The notes beneath the pieces were generated by a model, which ran no database searches, had not been told where the DNA came from, and worked only from the letters and a program-made list of their open reading frames with translations. A DNA stretch of 32,024 nucleotides from Acidimicrobiales bacterium. GTDB lineage: Bacteria; Actinomycetota; Acidimicrobiia; Acidimicrobiales; SZUA-35. Of the stretch, positions 1-6,262 are shown piece by piece; the first letter of the stretch is position 1, and every line of letters starts with the position of its first letter. The position numbers and the translations under genes are program-made. Where the stretch lies: NCBI GenBank assembly GCA_024638815.1, contig JAHEJM010000022.1, positions 1 to 32,024 on the forward strand. Reading direction: 5' to 3'.

Positions 1-1445
1 CCGATGGCTCCGCCGACCCAGCCGCCGAGGATGGCCGAGAACAGTCCGGCGTCGCCCCCGGCGTGGACCACCAGCAGGCCGCCGGGTCGGAATTTGGGCA
101 CCGGGGTGCCGGCGACGGTTTCGGGTAGGCCCTCATCGATTCCGTCCACACCGCGCACCATGGACGATCCGTCCACGATCAGCAGTGGTTCCAGCTCGGC
201 CAGCAGGCGGGGTCGATCCCATCCGGCCTCGGACAGAATCCGCCCATGCTCTGGGGAGATCACCAACATGGCGTCGAAGCCCTTCGCCAGTTTGGGGTGG
301 CCCACCGCTCGCAGCGCGGCGGCCAGCGAACGAACAAGGGAGTCGGGGGTTCGAGACAACTGATCGATGATGGCGGTGGGGCCGTGGCCGGCGAACACGG
401 TGACGGCATCGGAACCGGGAGCCAACCCCCGATCTTGAGCGAGGGGGGCGAACGGGGAGTCGTGTTCCCGCTCGGCGAAGCAGAACCCCAGCTTGCCGGG
501 CGATCCCATGGTGGCCATATCAATCTCACCGGGACGGCCTCCGCCCAGGTTTCGCACCACCAACTGGAGGGCCCGGCCGATGGTGAGGTTGGCCCGGTTG
601 CCCTGGCCGAACACGTTGCCACCGCTGTTCATGCCCAGCTGCTGGGCGATGGGCCCGTTGACCACGATGACCGGCCCGGAGAAGTAGGTGGTGGCCAGCA
701 GGCCGTGCATGTTGAACTCGGTGGTGCAGGCCGCTTCCACCGCTGCCAGCACCACCGGGAGATACTCGGGCCGGCAGCCGGCCATGACGGCGTTGATGGC
801 GACCTGCTCCACCGTCGCCGGATTCAGATGGGGGGGAACGTGGGCCACCATCTCATGCTGCGATCGGGTGGTGGCCTCCAGCATGGCCAGGACGCGCTGC
901 TCGGTCGGTGGCACCACGGGCAGCCCGTCGGTCCATCCTCGGTCGAAGGCGGCCTCGATCTCGTCCTCCGTGGTCGCCAGTTCGACGCGTCGGGAGGCCA
1001 GCCGGGAAGCCCCGAAGCGAACGGCCAGCTCCGGTGCCAGGTCGGGGTCGACCGAGAGAGAGCCGCAACCGGGTCGGTACTCGGGCAGATCCGGTCCCAG
1101 GCCGGTCACTCCGGTCAGCTCCTCCCACTGGTGGCGGGACCAGCCGACGATCCGGGCCTGCTCCACCCCGTCGGTGAACCGGAGCAGGGTGGGCACGGTC
1201 TCGATGTCGTGGTGCCATGACACGGCCAACTCGGTGTCGTCCACCGGGTGGAGGCCGGGGGGAAAGACCGGATCGTCCTGGGTGTAGACGATCAGCGGTT
1301 CGTCACCGGAGGCCAACCGCTGCAGTACCGGCACCACAAGCTCGCAGGTGGCACAGTCCTTCTTGACCACGGCCACGAGCCCGTTGGGTGACATGGCACT
1401 GGCGCCGGTTGTGGTTGGGGTCGCCGCATGGTCCGATGCTTCCAC
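1..1445 (-). CDS. Thioredoxin-like domain fused to an uncharacterised conserved family (partial, C-terminus beyond window)
   Basis: The reading frame is open from 1445 to the window edge (481 codons, no stop seen). The N-terminal ~100 residues look like a thioredoxin/glutaredoxin-type module with a CxxC motif, KKDCATCELV, with Cys at about residues 31 and 34. A second domain follows, starting near RGWTDGLPVVPPT and containing MAGCRPEYLPVV, VVNGPI and RANLTIGRALQLV. I recognise these as signatures of a widespread uncharacterised family of environmental bacteria, related to or found beside UGSC (seleno)proteins; its reaction is unknown to me. I chose the GTG at 1445 because TAGGCT (1452-1457, minus) sits exactly 6 nt upstream, which fits leaderless transcription. 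The ATG at 1394 is the alternative and would remove 17 residues. The gene is divergent from the flavin reductase gene. A thiol-redox role is inference only. Confidence 0.75.
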   Translation of the reverse strand, partial: MEASDHAATPTTTGASAMSPNGLVAVVKKDCATCELVVPVLQRLASGDEPLIVYTQDDPVFPPGLHPVDDTELAVSWHHDIETVPTLLRFTDGVEQARIVGWSRHQWEELTGVTGLGPDLPEYRPGCGSLSVDPDLAPELAVRFGASRLASRRVELATTEDEIEAAFDRGWTDGLPVVPPTEQRVLAMLEATTRSQHEMVAHVPPHLNPATVEQVAINAVMAGCRPEYLPVVLAAVEAACTTEFNMHGLLATTYFSGPVIVVNGPIAQQLGMNSGGNVFGQGNRANLTIGRALQLVVRNLGGGRPGEIDMATMGSPGKLGFCFAEREHDSPFAPLAQDRGLAPGSDAVTVFAGHGPTAIIDQLSRTPDSLVRSLAAALRAVGHPKLAKGFDAMLVISPEHGRILSEAGWDRPRLLAELEPLLIVDGSSMVRGVDGIDEGLPETVAGTPVPKFRPGGLLVVHAGGDAGLFSAILGGWVGGAI

Positions 1446-1451
1446 CGAATC

Positions 1452-1457
1452 AGCCTA
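1452..1457 (-). promoter_or_regulatory. Leaderless -10 box (TAGGCT) for the thioredoxin-like gene
   Basis: TAGGCT on the minus strand matches TANNNT and lies 6 nt before the GTG at 1445, so transcription would start at the start codon. I see no clear -35 element. Confidence 0.55.
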
Positions 1458-1508
1458 TTACCGACGGCGAGCCGGTTCCAGCGGACGGGTGCGCCCGGGG
1501 CGAACCGG

Positions 1509-1514
1509 TAACAT
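1509..1514 (+). promoter_or_regulatory. Probable -10 box for the flavin reductase gene
   Basis: TAACAT matches TANNNT and would give a leader of about 30 nt before the ATG at 1551. That leader contains the Shine-Dalgarno sequence AGGAG. Confidence 0.4.
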
Positions 1515-1550
1515 CGGCACGGACGAAACCAACCCACAGGAGAAGCCCCA

Positions 1551-2063
1551 ATGGCAGAATCGAGTGACCAGCACCCCGTAATCGACTCGGTCGACTTTCG
1601 TCGGGTGCTCGGCGTCTTCCCCACCGGCGTCACCGTGATCACCTCGGCCGGCATACCCGGAGCCGATCGCCCCGTCGGTGTCGCCATCGGCTCGTTCACC
1701 TCGATCTCACTCGATCCGCCGCTGGTCGGCTTCTTTCTCGGCACCTCGTCGGGAAGTTGGGCCGGCATCGAGTCGTCGGGTCATTTCTGTGTCAACGTGC
1801 TGTGCCATGACCAGCTCGAGTTGTGTGGCTTGATGGCGTCGAAGGCCGACGACAAGTTCACCGGGATCGAATACGAGACAACCAGCACGACCGGGGCCCC
1901 GATCCTTCCCGACGTCCATGCCGTGATCGATTGTCGAATCGACGGCGTGGTCGAGCTGGGGGACCACAACCTGATCGTAGGGCGGGTCCAGAGCCTGGAA
2001 ACCCGGCGGGAGGAACCGCCGATGCTCTTCTACAAGGGGCACTACGGATCATTCGCCGGGTAG
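1551..2063 (+). CDS. Flavin reductase-like, FMN-binding split-barrel protein
   Basis: This 170-residue protein has the usual length and layout of the flavin reductase-like domain family. The N-terminal DFRRVLGVFPTGVTVIT is the typical opening strand and turn. SFTSISLDPPLVGFFLG is the FMN-phosphate-contacting segment, and GHFCVNVLCHDQLELC follows as in the family. Members reduce free FMN/FAD with NAD(P)H for two-component monooxygenases, or act as flavin-binding oxidoreductases. No partner monooxygenase is encoded nearby, so the electron acceptor cannot be named. The start is supported by AGGAG about 8 nt upstream of the ATG. The gene is divergent from the thioredoxin-like gene, and a hairpin at 2072-2093 follows the stop. 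Confidence 0.9.
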   Translation: MAESSDQHPVIDSVDFRRVLGVFPTGVTVITSAGIPGADRPVGVAIGSFTSISLDPPLVGFFLGTSSGSWAGIESSGHFCVNVLCHDQLELCGLMASKADDKFTGIEYETTSTTGAPILPDVHAVIDCRIDGVVELGDHNLIVGRVQSLETRREEPPMLFYKGHYGSFAG

Positions 2064-2071
2064 AACTCATC

Positions 2072-2093
2072 AGCCGGTGTGCGGCCACCGGCT
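2072..2093 (+). terminator. Hairpin after the flavin reductase gene
   Basis: Perfect 8-bp arms, AGCCGGTG and CACCGGCT, surround a 6-nt loop 9 nt after the stop codon. There is no T-run, so it is a weak or factor-assisted terminator candidate, or only an mRNA 3'-end stabiliser. Confidence 0.4.
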
Positions 2094-2160
2094 GCCGGCG
2101 TTGTGTCACCGTGGGCTCTCGGCCTGATTTCGGCAGGCGGAGCGTGAGGAGACGGCGGCG

Positions 2161-3162
2161 TTGGCGGATGGCACCGGTGGGTTGGAAACGGCGGAGAGGG
2201 GCGAGCGGGCAGGTCCGACCTCGGCTCGCCCTGCTTCGACGGTCGACGCCTCGAGGTCAACGCCAACCGGCCGGAGCCTCACCGTTTCCTGGCCCTGGGC
2301 CATCGCCGCCGGGCTGTCGGTCATCGCCTTGGCCGTCTTCGCCCCCAGTGGCCTCCACCTTCTGGCCTTCCTCGGCGTCATCATCGTCAGCCACGAGGCC
2401 GGCCACTTCTTGATGGCCCGCCGGGTGGGAATGCGGCCAACGGAGTTCTTCTGGGGTTTTGGTCCCGACGTCGTGTCGTTTTCGGTCGGTGGTTGCCGGT
2501 ATGGGCTCAAAGCCCTGTTCCTGGGTGGCTACGTTCGTATCGAGGGTATGACACCCCAATCGGAGCTCCCGCCCGGAGTGGACGAGTCGTCCACCTATCG
2601 GGCCGCCTCCCATCGGGCCCGACTGGCCACCATCCTGGCCGGACCAGGGGTGAATCTGGCCTCGGGCTTCGTTGCCTTCGCCCTGGCCGCAGTGGCCAAC
2701 GGATCCGGCCCGGGCCAGGCCGTCATCGCGGCCGCCCGCACCACCTGGCTTGTGATCTCGGCCACCGGCCAGTCCCTCTGGCTGTTGGTGGCCAATCTCG
2801 GAGGCTATGTCTCGGCCGTACTGGACAGCTCCGGGTCGACCGAGGCGCCGGTCCGATTTCTGTCACCGGTGGGGCAGGCCGCGGTCAGTAGCCAGGCGGT
2901 GGACTTGGGGGTCGGGGCGAGCCTGCAGTGGTTCGGCATCCTGTGTTGTGCCATCGGAGCCATCAATCTCGTGCCCCTTCCTCCTCTGGACGGGGCTCAT
3001 GGCGCAGTGGCGGTGGCCGAGGGCGTGGTCCAGCGGTTGCGTGGTGATCGCACCATCTCGATCGATGTGTCCCGCCTGATTCCGGTGGCCTATGTGACCA
3101 TCGGCGCCCTGGTGGCGCTGTCGGTGACGGCGTTGGTGCTCGATCTTCGAGCCCTGACCTGA
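2161..3162 (+). CDS. M50-family site-2-type intramembrane zinc metalloprotease
   Basis: The protein (333 residues) carries the HExxH zinc motif as HEAGH at about residues 78-82, inside a hydrophobic segment (HLLAFLGVIIVSHEAGHFLM). The second M50 motif, NLVPLPPLDGAHG, supplies the likely third ligand Asp near residue 277. GFGPDVVSF and KALFLGGYVRI after the first motif are also typical of RseP/Rip1-like proteases. I see no recognisable PDZ domain; the region between the motifs is short and contains further membrane segments. Relatives cleave anti-sigma factors or remnant signal peptides in the membrane, but no anti-sigma gene is adjacent, so the substrate is unknown. The TTG start has GAGGAG about 10 nt upstream. 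The first ~40 residues are polar and low in conservation, so a later start is possible. Confidence 0.88.
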   Translation: MADGTGGLETAERGERAGPTSARPASTVDASRSTPTGRSLTVSWPWAIAAGLSVIALAVFAPSGLHLLAFLGVIIVSHEAGHFLMARRVGMRPTEFFWGFGPDVVSFSVGGCRYGLKALFLGGYVRIEGMTPQSELPPGVDESSTYRAASHRARLATILAGPGVNLASGFVAFALAAVANGSGPGQAVIAAARTTWLVISATGQSLWLLVANLGGYVSAVLDSSGSTEAPVRFLSPVGQAAVSSQAVDLGVGASLQWFGILCCAIGAINLVPLPPLDGAHGAVAVAEGVVQRLRGDRTISIDVSRLIPVAYVTIGALVALSVTALVLDLRALT

Positions 3163-3188
3163 GTCGGGATCGCCCAGGGCCGGCCCGA

Positions 3189-3194
3189 TAGTGT
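3189..3194 (+). promoter_or_regulatory. Leaderless -10 box (TAGTGT) for the gamma-CA-like gene
   Basis: TAGTGT matches TANNNT and ends 6 nt before the ATG at 3201, placing the expected transcription start on the first base of the start codon. There is no Shine-Dalgarno sequence, which agrees with a leaderless mRNA. Confidence 0.6.
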
Positions 3195-3200
3195 GGATGA

Positions 3201-3719
3201 ATGGCCATCTTCGCTCTCGGCGGTCTCGAGCCGCGTATCCATCCCACCGCCTTCGTCCATCCCCAGGCCACCGTGATCGGCAACGTGGAGATCGGAGCCG
3301 ATTCGTCGGTCTGGCCCTCGGCGGTGCTGCGCGGCGACGAGGGTGTCATCAGGATTGGTGACCGGACCTCCATCCAGGATTGCACGGTCGTGCATTGCAC
3401 GGCCGAACTCCCCACCCTCATCGGCAACGGCTGTGTGATCGGACACATCGTCCATCTCGAGGGGTGCATCATCGAGGACGACGCCCTGGTCGGCAACGGC
3501 GCAGTGGTCCTGCATGAGGCGGTGATCCGCTCCGGTGCCCTCGTCGGATCCAATGCCGTGGTGCCGAACAAGATGGAAGTCCCTACCGGCGCCATGGCCC
3601 TGGGGGTACCGGCAACCATCCGGTCCGACCGGGTGACCATGGACATGATCAAACCCAGCGCCGAGACCTACGTGGAGCGGGCCCGCCAGTACCGGGCCCA
3701 ACTTCGCCGCCTGGACTGA
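3201..3719 (+). CDS. Gamma-carbonic anhydrase-like left-handed beta-helix protein
   Basis: The 172-residue protein is a hexapeptide-repeat (left-handed beta-helix) protein of the gamma-carbonic anhydrase/YrdA/PaaY family. VWPSAVLRGDEGVIRIG, RTSIQDCTVVH and the closing GVPATIRSD are family landmarks. The family uses three His ligands for Zn or Fe. His65 (TVVH) and His82 (IGH) are present, but the usual GHxxxxHGC motif reads GHIVHLEGC: position 87 is Glu, and a His lies at 85 instead. Carbonic anhydrase activity is therefore uncertain; an altered metal site or an acyltransferase-like or structural role is possible. It starts 38 nt after the M50 gene from its own leaderless promoter. Confidence 0.88.
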   Translation: MAIFALGGLEPRIHPTAFVHPQATVIGNVEIGADSSVWPSAVLRGDEGVIRIGDRTSIQDCTVVHCTAELPTLIGNGCVIGHIVHLEGCIIEDDALVGNGAVVLHEAVIRSGALVGSNAVVPNKMEVPTGAMALGVPATIRSDRVTMDMIKPSAETYVERARQYRAQLRRLD

Positions 3720-4010
3720 ACAAGGGTGCTTGCTTCCACTGTCCGGCCCCGTAGGATGCCCCCGGTCAGGCGGCGAATGGCGGCCTCGAAACTCTCGGCG
3801 GTCGAGGTGGTTTCTGGTAGGCTGCTATTTGTTACTATCCAGGTAGTGGAAATTGGTTCGGTGTCGCCTCGACGATGAAACCGCTCCGGTTTCAGAACAC
3901 GCCCGAACAGGTACAACGTGCATGGCGGCTAGTTCCCTGCCTCTGCGGGGACTTCGCCAACAAACCCCCTCAGGCCTACGACGCCGGTGCTGCCGGCAAA
4001 CGGAGTCACC
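3720..4010 (+). promoter_or_regulatory. sufB upstream region with probable promoter and structured leader
   Basis: No conserved gene is visible here, and in particular no sufR. A TANNNT box TACTAT at 3833-3838 would start transcription near 3845 and give a leader of about 166 nt. The leader can fold. A hairpin TGAAACCG-CTC-CGGTTTCA (3876-3894) is enclosed by GTTCGG (3856-3861) pairing with CCGAAC (3903-3908). A second stem has AGTTCCC (3931-3937) pairing with GGGGACT (3947-3953), extended by GGCG (3924-3927) with CGCC (3955-3958). The promoter assignment is moderate and the folds were read by eye. Confidence 0.45.
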
Positions 4011-4014
4011 ATGA
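3922..4014 (+). CDS. Possible 30-residue leader peptide with tandem Cys codons, overlapping the sufB start
   Basis: ATG at 3922 opens a 30-codon frame whose TGA (4012-4014) overlaps the sufB ATG as ATGA. It encodes two adjacent cysteines (TGC TGC, 3988-3993) in the context [12 protein letters not shown], about 9 nt before the sufB Shine-Dalgarno GGAG (4002-4005). I infer a possible cysteine-sensing leader ORF by analogy with Cys-rich upstream ORFs described in mycobacteria. Against this, any ATGA start supplies a stop in this frame, and a 30-codon open frame is not rare in GC-rich DNA. The frame is also open further upstream, to a TTG at 3853. No strong ribosome site precedes the ATG. Confidence 0.25.
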   Translation: MAASSLPLRGLRQQTPSGLRRRCCRQTESP

Positions 4015-5414
4015 CAGTCACGCCAGAAAATCTCGATCTTGGAAAGTACAAGCTCGGCTGGAGCGACGCCGAGGACTATGTTTTCAAGCCCAAGAGAGGG
4101 TTGAACGAGGAAATCGTCCGAGAAATGTCCTGGATGAAGGGCGAACCGGACTGGATGCGCAACATCCGACTCAAGTCGCTGCGCCACTTCGACAAGCGCC
4201 CCATGCCCAATTGGGGTGGCGACATGTCGGAGATCTACTTCGACGACATCTACTACTACATCAAGCCCACCGAGGGGCAGGTCGACGACTGGGATGATCT
4301 TCCCCAGGCCATCAAGGACACCTACGAGAAGTTGGGAATCCCCGAAGCGGAGCGCAAGTATCTTGCCGGGGTAACAGCCCAGTACGAGTCGGAAGTGGTG
4401 TTCCACCGCAATCGTGAGGACCTGGAACGCCAGGGTGTGGTGTTCTGTGACATGGATACCGCCCTGCGGGAGCACCCGGAGTTGGTCAAGCCCTACTTCG
4501 GCAAGATCATACCCATGAACGACAACAAGTTCGCCGCCCTCAACACCTCGGTGTGGTCCGGCGGTTCCTTCATCTATGTGCCTCCCGGTGTCGAGGTGGA
4601 GATGCCACTACAGGCCTATTTCCGCATCAACGCCGAGAACATGGGCCAGTTCGAGCGGACCCTGATCATCGCCGACGAGGGCTCCAAGGTTCACTACATC
4701 GAAGGTTGCTCGGCCCCGGTCTACACCTCGGACTCGCTGCACTCGGCAGTTGTCGAGATCGTGGTCAAGCCCAGCGCCCACGTGACCTACACGACCATCC
4801 AGAACTGGTCGAACAATGTGTTCAACCTGGTGACCAAGCGGGCCCGGGTCGAGGCCGAGGGCCACATGGAGTGGATCGACGGCAACATCGGCTCCCGGCT
4901 CACCATGAAATACCCGGCGGTGTGGCTGGTCGGCCCCAAGGCCACCGGCGAGGTGCTCTCGGTGGCGTACGCCGGCGAGGGCCAGCACCAGGACACCGGG
5001 GCCAAGATGGTGCACGCTGCACCCGAGACCTCGTCGAAGATCGTGTCCAAGTCCATTTCGAAAGACGGCGGACGGTCGTCGTACCGTGGCCTGGTCCGGG
5101 TCGAGGACGACGCCTACGGCTGCAAGAGCCACGTCCAGTGTGACGCTCTGATCCTGGATGAGGATTCGATCTCCGACACCTACCCGTATATGGAGATCGG
5201 GGCCCTTGACGCCCAGATCGGTCACGAGGCCACGGTTTCCAAGGTGGCCGATGAACAGCTGTTCTACCTCATGAGTCGTGGCCTCTCCGAGGAACAGGCC
5301 ATCGGCATGGTGGTCAACGGCTTCATCGAACCGGTCACCCGCACCCTTCCCATGGAGTACGCCGTGGAGTGGTCTCGTCTGATCGAGCTGCAAATGGAAG
5401 GCTCGGTGGGATAG
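4011..5414 (+). CDS. sufB: Fe-S cluster assembly protein SufB
   Basis: This is a full-length SufB of 467 residues, the scaffold subunit of the SufBC2D complex on which [4Fe-4S] clusters are built in the cytosol. The N-terminal [16 protein letters not shown] and [11 protein letters not shown] are typical of actinobacterial and cyanobacterial SufB. The beta-helix core includes [19 protein letters not shown] and [11 protein letters not shown]. The C-terminal part has HVQCDALI (Cys near residue 377, matching the scaffold Cys of E. coli SufB) and [21 protein letters not shown] place the start at the ATG at 4011, with GGAG 5 nt upstream; a GTG at 3987 is in frame but lacks such a site. It stands alone, whereas sufB normally precedes sufD directly; here sufD is 4 kb away. 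A 17-bp duplication overlaps its last codons. Confidence 0.97.
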   Translation: MTVTPENLDLGKYKLGWSDAEDYVFKPKRGLNEEIVREMSWMKGEPDWMRNIRLKSLRHFDKRPMPNWGGDMSEIYFDDIYYYIKPTEGQVDDWDDLPQAIKDTYEKLGIPEAERKYLAGVTAQYESEVVFHRNREDLERQGVVFCDMDTALREHPELVKPYFGKIIPMNDNKFAALNTSVWSGGSFIYVPPGVEVEMPLQAYFRINAENMGQFERTLIIADEGSKVHYIEGCSAPVYTSDSLHSAVVEIVVKPSAHVTYTTIQNWSNNVFNLVTKRARVEAEGHMEWIDGNIGSRLTMKYPAVWLVGPKATGEVLSVAYAGEGQHQDTGAKMVHAAPETSSKIVSKSISKDGGRSSYRGLVRVEDDAYGCKSHVQCDALILDEDSISDTYPYMEIGALDAQIGHEATVSKVADEQLFYLMSRGLSEEQAIGMVVNGFIEPVTRTLPMEYAVEWSRLIELQMEGSVG

Positions 5415-5497
5415 TTCCGTCGGTTGCCGGCGAGTTTCGCTGTGGCGAAACTCGGTTAGGTCACGCTCCGCGTGACCGGCAGGCTCGGTGGGATAGT
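5399..5497. repeat. 17-bp direct repeat flanking two hairpins at the 3' end of sufB
   Basis: AGGCTCGGTGGGATAGT occurs at 5399-5415, covering the last sufB codons and stop, and again without mismatch at 5481-5497. Between the copies lie CGAGTTTCGC-TGTG-GCGAAACTCG (5431-5454, 10-bp arms) and GTCACGC-TCC-GCGTGAC (5460-5476, 7-bp arms). The arrangement fits a small palindromic element with duplicated flanks, or a local tandem duplication. Confidence 0.7.
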
Positions 5498-5505
5498 CAT
5501 CCGCC

Positions 5506-5555
5506 AACTTTGAGCGGTCAACGACCCGTTCATGGGTCGGCGGACGCTCAAAGTT
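5506..5555. repeat. Long nested inverted repeat
   Basis: AACTTTGAGCG (5506-5516) and CGCTCAAAGTT (5545-5555) form perfect 11-bp arms. Inside them, GACCC (5523-5527) pairs with GGGTC (5534-5538). It follows the second copy of the 17-bp repeat, lies between convergent genes, and may help terminate transcription from sufB. Confidence 0.6.
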
Positions 5556-5577
5556 CGATGTTGGAATCGTGGAAAAC

Positions 5578-5612
5578 GTCCAAGGCCCAGCCGGATCGGC
5601 TGGGCCTTGGAC
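5578..5612 (-). terminator. Strong hairpin terminator of the small MT0933-like gene
   Basis: A perfect 15-bp stem, GTCCAAGGCCCAGCC paired with GGCTGGGCCTTGGAC, has a 5-nt loop (GGATC). On the minus strand it is followed by GTTTTCC and lies 27 nt beyond the minus-strand gene ending at 5640. It may also stop sufB transcripts. Confidence 0.75.
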
Positions 5613-5639
5613 ATTGGCACTCGATGTCGACGTCGACGT

Positions 5640-5843
5640 CTACTGGGCCTCGTCGGTGGCATCATCGCCACCGACACCGGGAACCTGGTCGGTGAGATCG
5701 TCAGCCTTGTCGGCCAGGTCCTTGGCCTTCTCTCCCAGGTCGCCGGGGAGCTTGTCGGCATGCTGATCGACCATCTCCTTGGCCTGATCGGCGGCGTCCT
5801 TGGCCTTGCCGGCGAGGTCCTTGGCGTTGTCCATGATTCCCAT
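5640..5843 (-). CDS. Small charged stress/antitoxin-like protein (MT0933/Rv0909-like or CsbD-like)
   Basis: This 67-residue, Ala/Lys/Asp-rich protein reads MGIMDNAKDLAGKAKDA and continues with repeated 'K-A-K-D-L-A-D-K' heptad-like units, so it is probably an amphipathic helix. The opening MGxxDxAK and the repeat character resemble the MT0933 (Rv0909) antitoxin-like family of mycobacteria; CsbD-type general stress proteins look similar. No toxin gene is adjacent, so an antitoxin function is doubtful. The start is firm: AAAGGAG lies 9 nt upstream of the ATG on the minus strand. The frame stays open upstream to 6011, but that extension has no ribosome site. Confidence 0.75.
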   Translation of the reverse strand: MGIMDNAKDLAGKAKDAADQAKEMVDQHADKLPGDLGEKAKDLADKADDLTDQVPGVGGDDATDEAQ

Positions 5844-6262
5844 AGGGATGTACTCCTTTGTTGCGTCCCGCTGCTCGGTCCACTCCGGGTCGCCCCTTTG
5901 TTGGCAGGTCGGAGCCTGCAGCGGCTTGGTTCTGAGCCTAGTGAGGATCGAGCCTGCTCCCCGGGATTCGACCGAAATCGAGAGCGGTGAGGTCGGCTCG
6001 ACGGCCCACAACGGCGGGCGGTCCGCCGATGTTTGTAGGAGTAGGACGATTCAGCGATCGGATTTGTCGCGCCAACGATCGGTGGAACACGTATCGTTCA
6101 CCGCTCTTGCCCCGGCCCGTTCGCCGTTTCCCATACGCTTCGCCGGTTCTATGGGGTCTCGCCCAACGCCGAGCAGTGACAAGGATCGAAACCGTCCATC
6201 GGCTCGGTTTACAACTCGGTGACAGCGGGAACCCGAGGAAGGCGGCGATCGCCCAAGCGAGC
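5844..6262. other. Intergenic region between divergent genes
   Basis: These 419 nt separate the small minus-strand gene from the lipoprotein gene on the plus strand. A TANNNT box TAGGCT on the minus strand (plus 5935-5940) is a candidate promoter for the small gene, giving a leader of about 85 nt. The plus-strand frame of the lipoprotein gene is open here, but the translation is Arg-rich and looks non-coding. I could not choose a convincing promoter for the lipoprotein gene. Confidence 0.4.

Noticed and set aside
246..1220. Long plus-strand frame (324 codons)
   Set aside because: It lies opposite the thioredoxin-like gene, whose minus-strand frame gives recognisable protein motifs; the plus-strand product is Gly/His/Gln-rich with no motif.
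3845..4010. Known riboswitch (e.g. cobalamin or SAM) in the sufB leader
   Set aside because: I could find stems but none of the conserved core sequences of classes I know.
3875..4297. Plus-strand frame of 140 codons starting in the sufB leader
   Set aside because: It overlaps nearly 290 bp of sufB in another frame, and the part inside sufB is a frame shadow. Its first 45 codons contain two Cys but no known motif.
4608..5507. Minus-strand frame of 299 codons opposite sufB
   Set aside because: It is antisense to well-conserved sufB sequence, rich in His, Gly and Asp as typical for the shadow of a GC-rich gene.
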